Under the pieces are notes generated by a model, which saw only the letters and a list, made by a program, of their open reading frames with translations, did no database searches and was not told where the DNA came from. Shown one piece after another: positions 34,395 through 39,446 of a stretch of DNA of 39,446 bases (position 1 is the stretch's first letter; the number at the start of each line of letters is the position of its first letter). The stretch covers positions 1-39,446 of the forward strand of contig JAVBLT010000052.1 of assembly GCA_031553315.1 (NCBI GenBank), written 5' to 3'. This stretch comes from JAVBLT01 sp031553315. Lineage in GTDB: Bacteria; Verrucomicrobiota; Kiritimatiellia; RFP12; DVOR01. The translations under genes and the position numbers were made by a program.

Positions 34395-37300
34395 ATGAAA
34401 CCGCATTTATTTTTCGCACTCTTTTTCACCGCACTGCGCGTGTGTGCCGAGCTCCCCGCTCCGCTAGTCTGGTATCCCATGAACGGCGCGGGTGATCCCG
34501 CAGCCAACCAAGGCGATCCCGCCGCGCTTTCCGCCGCAACGGGCGCGCCGACCTTCACCCGCCGCGCGCCAGCCGCCGATGCCTCCGTCTACGCACTGTG
34601 CGACGCAGTCTTCGGCGAAGGCACCTCAACCTGGGGCGCAATCCTTGCCTCGCCCCTCCCCACCACCGGCGCAGACGGTTTCACCTTCGTTTACGCCGGA
34701 ACCTGCGGCAGCATCGCCTGGCGCAGCACCTTCATTTTGGAATTCACCTCCAGTCAGCGCCTCGCCTTTCAGCGCATCGACGACGCTTCCGCGCTCTGGG
34801 GCTTCTACAATGCCGGCGCCGTGGAAAACTGGGGCACCATGGCCGGTACCCGCGCCGATTACTCCAAAAGCTTCTCCATCGCCGGAGGCACCTATACCCA
34901 TTTGGTTGTGACCTGCACCGGCAACACCGTCAGCTTTTACCTCAACGGCGCCCTCCAAGGCACCTTCGCCCTCAAAAACACCATCCAGGCCTTCAGCAAA
35001 ATCTACACCGGCGGCAGCACCGTCAACGCCGACAACCCCCAAAGCAACAAGGCCGACGACATCCGCTGCTACAATCAGGCGCTTTCCGCCGACCAGATCA
35101 CCGAGCTTTACGCCTCGTGGCTCCCGCTCAACGCACCCGATTCCCGCAGCTCGCGCGTGCTGAGCCTCAACTTCAACAGCCCCGCCGGCTCCATTGTGGC
35201 CCAGCCCGGATCCTTCGGAGCCTGCGCCGTGCCGACCGCCTCCTGGAACGACCTCTCCGGCGGCACCTTCACCGCCTCGCGCCTGCGCGTGCGCAATCAG
35301 GATTACGACGGCTTTTCGCTGGCCGACATCGCGCTCTCCGTGACCTCCGCCGACACCGGATCCCAGACCCGCTCCGACCCCGCCGCCCCGCTGCTCAACG
35401 GCTACCTCGCCGACGACGCCGTCATCACCCTCTCCGGTCTCAACGCCGCGGGCTTCACCCGCTACGCGGCCTACATTTACCTCGCCAACGGCGACCCCGC
35501 CAACACCTCTTTCGACCCCATTCAAATCAACGACCGCCTCTACGGCATCGGCTCGGGCAACGTCACCCGCACCCTGGCCTCGACCACAGCGTGGGGCGAT
35601 TCCACCGCCCCCGGGATCACCGAATCGGCCGCCGGCAACCTGCTCGTGGCGCGCGACCTCTCCGGCGATGCGCTCACCATCAGCGCCGTGCGCCAAGGCG
35701 CGCCGCACACCTCCATCGCCGGCATCCAGATTGTCGGGCTCGACCGCGTGACCTCCAAACAGACCCGTTCCGTGGGAGGCGCGGGAGCCGTGTGGATCTC
35801 CAGCAAGTATTGGACTTACGACGGCAAAGGAAGCCAACCCTGGAAAAACAACGGCAACGCCGTCACCGAAATCACCAACACCACCACCTCCAATTATCTG
35901 TTCAAAGTGGATGGCGCCATTGAAATGGGAACCTTAATCGTCAAACAGCGCGATATTCTTTTCAATGGCGAACCCGGAGCCTCCTGGTCGTTTGGCTACG
36001 CCGCCACGCTTGATTTTTCCGCCATGACCGACTCCTCCCGCCAGGTAACCGCCAACCTCCCCGTCCACGCCGATTCCCTCTACATCGTCGGCGGAACCTT
36101 GCGCGCGCAACAGCCCCTCACCGCCCGCACCGCCGCCGCCCCCACCATTCTCCTCGGCGCCAACGGCCAGCTTGACCTCGCCTATGCCGCCGCCGCGTTT
36201 GCCGAAGTGGGCGGTTCGGGAACCCTTAAACTCTCCGCCTGGAATTTCGCCGCCGCCGCCGCCACCGCACCCTCGGTCGGCAGCGTTTCAGTCGCGGCGA
36301 TCGCGCTCCCGCAAGGCCTGGCCCCCCAGCTCAACGCCGATGAGGAATACATTCTTGTTCAAAACGTCGAGACCTGTCCGCAAGCTCCTTTCCTCGCCTC
36401 GGGCAATCAGAACCTGAGCGCCGGCGGCTGGGTGATTGAGTATGAAAACAACACCCTCCTCCTGCGCAACCGGCAGGTCTACGACCTCGTCTGGCGCGGC
36501 GTCGAAAGCACCTGGAGCACCGCCCCGTCCTCGCTCGGCTGGCTCGCCGGCGGCACCCCGCGACCCTTTGCCAACGGCGACTCCGCCACCTTCGCGGATC
36601 TCTCCGGCAAAACCTCCGAAAACATCACCCTTGCCGGCAATGTGGCGCCCTCCGCCCTGATTGTTTCCAACGAAACCACCGGCTACGCCATCGCAGGCGA
36701 AACCGGCATCATCGCCGTGGCCGGCGGCATCGCCAAGACCGGCGCGGCCTCCTTGGCGATTGACCCGCGCATCACCGCCCAAAGCCTCGCCTGGACCGCC
36801 GGCGACCTTGCCATCGGCAACGATTCCTCCCGGATCCCCACCGCGGTGACCATCCCCTCCGGCGCCACGCTCACCCTGCCCCAGATGGCCGTCTTCACCT
36901 CCTGCGCCGTTCCGGAAGGCACCACCCTTCGCCTCGCCGGCGGCACCGCCGCCGCCACCGCGCTCCCCGGCAGCCAGCCCGGCACCGTCATCCTCGAAAA
37001 ATCCGTGGCCCTCTCCGACGCCTTCACCCTCAACAACCGCGAAACCCTCACCCTCCGGGGCAACGCCGCGCTCGCCATGGGCGGCAAAAACTTCAACATG
37101 GGCAACGCCACGCTCAACATCCAGGATCATGCGGTCATTGACGGCATCGGCGTCTACCGCGGCGGCGATGTCGCCGGCGACGCCCCCGTCATCACCCAGA
37201 CCGGCGGCCGCATGGGCGTGACCACCACCGCCACCCTCGCCTCCGGCGGCGGCACCGATTACCTCGTGACCCACACCATCAGCGGCGGCACCTTCAGCGC

Positions 37301-38078
37301 GCCCGCCGTCGACGTCACCGGCTCCTGGTACGGTTCCCTCAACCTGACCGTCACCAACCCCGGTTCGCTCATGCAGGTCAGAGGCTTCAACCTCTCCTCC
37401 GATACCGGCGCCACCGCCGCCCGCACAGTCAGCGTGACCCTCGGCAACGGCGCCGTGATGGAAGTCGGCGCCGCCGGCATCCGCCGTTCGCAGGGCAACG
37501 CCACCTGCACCTTCACCCTCGCCGGCGGCACCCTCCGCGCGACCGACAATTTCGCCATCGCCTTCCCCCTCACCCTGGCGGCCGACAGCGCCCTCAACGC
37601 CAACGGCAAAACCGTTTCGATCGAGCGCCTTCTCAAAGAAAGCGCCACCCTCGCCGTGAGCGGCGGCACCCTTCGCCTCGCCGCTTACAACAGCGAACCC
37701 ACCGGCCTGACCGGCGGCCTCACCCTCCGCAGCGACGCCACCCTCCTCGTCGAAAACGAAAAAGCCGCCGCCGGAAGCCTCACCATCGAAAACGGCGGGC
37801 GCTACCAGCTCGCCCCCTCGACCGCGCTTCTCACCCTCACCGGCGGTTTCACGCCCGCGCCCGCCTGCTTTGTCTTCGCGCCCGGCTACACCCCCGCCGA
37901 AGATTCCCGCACCCCCGTGCTGACCTTTGCCGGCCCCCCGCCCGCCGAGCCCCTCGCCGCCGTTCAAAATGCCGACGGTTCGCCCACCCCCTGGAAGATC
38001 CACTACAAAAGCGCCGGCGACCGCGTCACCGGCATCCTCGCCATACCCCGCCTCGGAACCCGCATTCTGCTCTATTGA
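34395..38078 (+). CDS. Large secreted LamG-like/autotransporter-type beta-strand repeat protein
   Basis: Exported protein of 1227 residues. A signal peptide (MKPHLFFALFFTALRVCA, cleavage after A18) precedes a LamG/concanavalin-like domain (about 22-245) with WYPMNGAGD, HLVVTCTGNTVSFYLNGALQG and DDIRCYNQALSADQITELYA. A middle beta-rich region follows, then a long stretch of autotransporter-associated beta-strand repeats (SGGTLRL-, GGTLRAT-, ENGGRYQL-like) to about 1150. No C-terminal beta-barrel, LPXTG, PEP-CTERM or T9SS tail is recognised; it ends ...GTRILLY. It could bind or wrap surface glycans, but no activity is shown. GGAAGG lies upstream of the ATG. Single gene with its own promoter. 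Confidence 0.85.
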   Translation: MKPHLFFALFFTALRVCAELPAPLVWYPMNGAGDPAANQGDPAALSAATGAPTFTRRAPAADASVYALCDAVFGEGTSTWGAILASPLPTTGADGFTFVYAGTCGSIAWRSTFILEFTSSQRLAFQRIDDASALWGFYNAGAVENWGTMAGTRADYSKSFSIAGGTYTHLVVTCTGNTVSFYLNGALQGTFALKNTIQAFSKIYTGGSTVNADNPQSNKADDIRCYNQALSADQITELYASWLPLNAPDSRSSRVLSLNFNSPAGSIVAQPGSFGACAVPTASWNDLSGGTFTASRLRVRNQDYDGFSLADIALSVTSADTGSQTRSDPAAPLLNGYLADDAVITLSGLNAAGFTRYAAYIYLANGDPANTSFDPIQINDRLYGIGSGNVTRTLASTTAWGDSTAPGITESAAGNLLVARDLSGDALTISAVRQGAPHTSIAGIQIVGLDRVTSKQTRSVGGAGAVWISSKYWTYDGKGSQPWKNNGNAVTEITNTTTSNYLFKVDGAIEMGTLIVKQRDILFNGEPGASWSFGYAATLDFSAMTDSSRQVTANLPVHADSLYIVGGTLRAQQPLTARTAAAPTILLGANGQLDLAYAAAAFAEVGGSGTLKLSAWNFAAAAATAPSVGSVSVAAIALPQGLAPQLNADEEYILVQNVETCPQAPFLASGNQNLSAGGWVIEYENNTLLLRNRQVYDLVWRGVESTWSTAPSSLGWLAGGTPRPFANGDSATFADLSGKTSENITLAGNVAPSALIVSNETTGYAIAGETGIIAVAGGIAKTGAASLAIDPRITAQSLAWTAGDLAIGNDSSRIPTAVTIPSGATLTLPQMAVFTSCAVPEGTTLRLAGGTAAATALPGSQPGTVILEKSVALSDAFTLNNRETLTLRGNAALAMGGKNFNMGNATLNIQDHAVIDGIGVYRGGDVAGDAPVITQTGGRMGVTTTATLASGGGTDYLVTHTISGGTFSAPAVDVTGSWYGSLNLTVTNPGSLMQVRGFNLSSDTGATAARTVSVTLGNGAVMEVGAAGIRRSQGNATCTFTLAGGTLRATDNFAIAFPLTLAADSALNANGKTVSIERLLKESATLAVSGGTLRLAAYNSEPTGLTGGLTLRSDATLLVENEKAAAGSLTIENGGRYQLAPSTALLTLTGGFTPAPACFVFAPGYTPAEDSRTPVLTFAGPPPAEPLAAVQNADGSPTPWKIHYKSAGDRVTGILAIPRLGTRILLY

Positions 38079-38080
38079 GA

Positions 38081-38109
38081 TTGACACCGCGCCCGTTTTT
38101 TTCTATCTT
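38081..38109 (+). promoter_or_regulatory. Promoter of the PreA-like gene, possibly leaderless transcript
   Basis: Perfect TTGACA (38081-38086), 17 nt, TATCTT (38104-38109). The ATG follows six bases later, so transcription would start at or next to the start codon. Confidence 0.6.
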
Positions 38110-38115
38110 AACGGT

Positions 38116-39303
38116 ATGAAAAAACATGCCGTTAACATCGCGGGAATCCAATTTGAAAATCCCTTCATTCTGGCTTCCGCACCGCCGACCGCCGAAATCG
38201 AGAGCATCAAAAAAGCGTTCGATCTCGGCTGGGCGGGCGCCGTGCTCAAAACCATCTCTCCCGATCGGTTTCAAAATGCCGACGTCTCGCCCCGCTTTGC
38301 CGCCATCCACGACGGCAGCCGCACAGTCACCGGCTTTGAAAACATCGAGCTTCTGAGCAAACACACCCTCCATGATTGGAAAGCCGGCATCACCGCGCTT
38401 AAAAAAAGCCACCCTTCCAAAGTGATTGTCGCCAGCATCATGGCGCCCCTTGAAAAAAACGCCTGGCAAAATCTGGTCAGAGAGCTGCAGCAAACGCCGG
38501 TCGACGCCTTCGAGCTCAACTTCTCCTGCCCCCACGGCATGCCCGAAAAAGGCGTCGGCATGGCCATCGGAACCGATCCGGAGCTCTCAAGCCGCATCAC
38601 CCGGTGGGTTAAAGAAACGGCGACGGTACCCGTCTTCGTCAAGCTTTCCCCCAACGTCACCGACATCGCCGCCATTGCCCGGGCCGTCCAACACGCCGGG
38701 GCCGACGGCATCTCCGCCATCAACACCGTCTCCTGCCTCATCGGCGTCGACCTCGAGACCCTGACCCCCCTGCCCGACGTCGCCGGGCACTCCGCCTACG
38801 GCGGCTACTCCGGTCCCGCCGTCAAACCCATCGGCCTCAAATGCGTGGCCCAGATCCACACCGCCACCGGCCTTCCCATCCTCGCCATCGGCGGCATTAA
38901 AACCTGGCGTGACGCCGCCGAATACATCGCCCTCGGCGGCAATGCCGTTCAGATCTGCACCGCGGTCATGGTCGGCGGGTACCGGATCATTCGCGATCTC
39001 ATCAGCGGCCTTGAAAATTACATGGCCGAGCGCGGCCTCGCCTCGCTGACCGATCTCCACGGCGCCGCCGCGAAGAAAATAACCACCCACGGCGCCCTTT
39101 CCCGAAGCGAGCGCCACGTGGCCGTGATTGATTCAGCCCGGTGCCGGGCTTGCCGGAAATGCGTTGAGCTTTGTTCCGAATCGGGCTACTCGGCCATTGT
39201 CGAAACCGGCGGCGGCGTCGCCGTTTTGGAAGCCAAATGCGACGGTTGCGGCCTTTGCGCCTGCGCCTGTTCCCACCGGGCCGTGACCATGCGGCGGAAA
39301 TAA
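38116..39303 (+). CDS. preA: PreA-like dihydropyrimidine dehydrogenase/dihydroorotate dehydrogenase-family flavoenzyme
   Basis: FMN enzyme of 395 residues. The N-terminal (beta/alpha)8 domain resembles DHOD/DPD: NPFILASAPPTA near 13, ELNFSCPHGMPEKGVGMAIG near 135, FVKLSPNVTD near 175, and GGIKTWRDAAEYIALGG near 255. The C-terminus carries two 4Fe-4S motifs, CRACRKCVELC and CDGCGLCACAC, which is the PreA arrangement. PreA normally works with PreT; no PreT-like gene is adjacent. Role: reduction (or oxidation) of uracil/thymine. The ATG at 38116 is chosen because it starts the conserved N-terminus and sits at the predicted transcription start. An IS element begins right after its stop. Confidence 0.9.
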   Translation: MKKHAVNIAGIQFENPFILASAPPTAEIESIKKAFDLGWAGAVLKTISPDRFQNADVSPRFAAIHDGSRTVTGFENIELLSKHTLHDWKAGITALKKSHPSKVIVASIMAPLEKNAWQNLVRELQQTPVDAFELNFSCPHGMPEKGVGMAIGTDPELSSRITRWVKETATVPVFVKLSPNVTDIAAIARAVQHAGADGISAINTVSCLIGVDLETLTPLPDVAGHSAYGGYSGPAVKPIGLKCVAQIHTATGLPILAIGGIKTWRDAAEYIALGGNAVQICTAVMVGGYRIIRDLISGLENYMAERGLASLTDLHGAAAKKITTHGALSRSERHVAVIDSARCRACRKCVELCSESGYSAIVETGGGVAVLEAKCDGCGLCACACSHRAVTMRRK

Positions 39304-39318
39304 AATGTGAAGTGCAAG

Positions 39319-39446
39319 TCAAATGCAACATTTTTTGATTTCATCCTGTTGCGCTTGATGGGCGGTTTTTCCATCGAGGGTTTTGCGGTGAATTGAGTTG
39401 ATGTGGTTTTGCACATGAGCGATGTCCTTTCGGGTGTAGGTTTTCA
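39319..39446 (-). mobile_element. IS30-like transposase, C-terminal end (cut by window edge)
   Basis: Reading the minus strand from the window edge gives ...KTYTRKDIAHVQNHINSIHRKTLDGKTAHQ..., ending CCI-stop at 39319-39321. A run of the form N-H-I-N-S-x-x-R-K-T-L-x-G-K-T is the typical end of the IS30-family integrase-like core. The following AATGTTGCATTTGACTTGCACTTC is a candidate terminal repeat, which would place the IS boundary only a few bases after the preA stop. Only about 42 codons are visible, so family and intactness remain uncertain. Confidence 0.6.

Noticed and set aside
36288..38087. 599-codon minus-strand frame inside the LamG protein gene
   Set aside because: Gly/Ala/Glu-rich antisense shadow of a GC-rich gene with strong third-position C.
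1..39446. CRISPR array, tRNA or rRNA genes
   Set aside because: No regularly spaced direct repeats and no tRNA or rRNA signatures were recognised by eye; a dedicated scan could not be run.

Overview
The window looks like chromosomal DNA of a Gram-negative bacterium with GC-rich housekeeping genes. A large-type PurL, a secreted LamG/beta-strand-repeat protein and a conserved operon gene I cannot assign are compatible with the PVC group (Kiritimatiellota or Verrucomicrobia-like). That placement is an inference: no rRNA or phylogenetic marker was searched. No tRNA, rRNA or CRISPR array was seen.

Layout. (1) 1-5.6 kb, minus strand: purC, hisF and hisH, directly preceded in the same direction by an AT-rich four-gene restriction-modification block. 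The block holds a Dam/DpnM-like methyltransferase, a DpnII-like endonuclease, a second small PD-(D/E)XK endonuclease and a second methyltransferase, with three ATGA-type or near-zero junctions. (2) 5.6-7.6 kb, minus: a DUF3795-like Cys-rich protein behind guaA. (3) 7.7-9.2 kb, plus: two related small membrane proteins flanking a YjbQ-family gene. (4) 9.2-15.9 kb, plus: a complete trpEGDCFBA operon preceded by a leader with a Trp-codon peptide (W-Y-W), a classical attenuator terminator and a second terminator-like hairpin. (5) 16.2-21.9 kb, plus: an AT-richer island with a 1632-residue type ISP restriction-modification enzyme and a translationally coupled membrane-anchored protein of unknown function, closed by a strong terminator. 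(6) 22-24.7 kb, minus: a PglC-like sugar transferase and an EF-G paralogue lacking the catalytic His and the NKxD motif. (7) 24.9-34.1 kb, plus: purL, a 702-residue protein of unknown family, an M24 peptidase, an MraY-like transferase and a tRNA-dihydrouridine synthase, tightly packed. (8) 34.4-39.4 kb, plus: a large secreted LamG/beta-strand protein, a PreA-like iron-sulfur dehydrogenase, and the end of an IS30-like transposase on the minus strand.

How the genes fit together: most of the window is nucleotide and amino-acid biosynthesis (purC, purL, guaA, hisHF, trp) into which two independent anti-phage restriction islands have been placed. The most unusual non-coding items are a 161-bp palindromic element, present at least twice, whose end supplies the TAG stop codon of both host genes (purC and dus) and whose arms change in step between copies; the trp attenuator with a tandem second terminator; and a terminator hairpin with a poly-C/poly-G loop.
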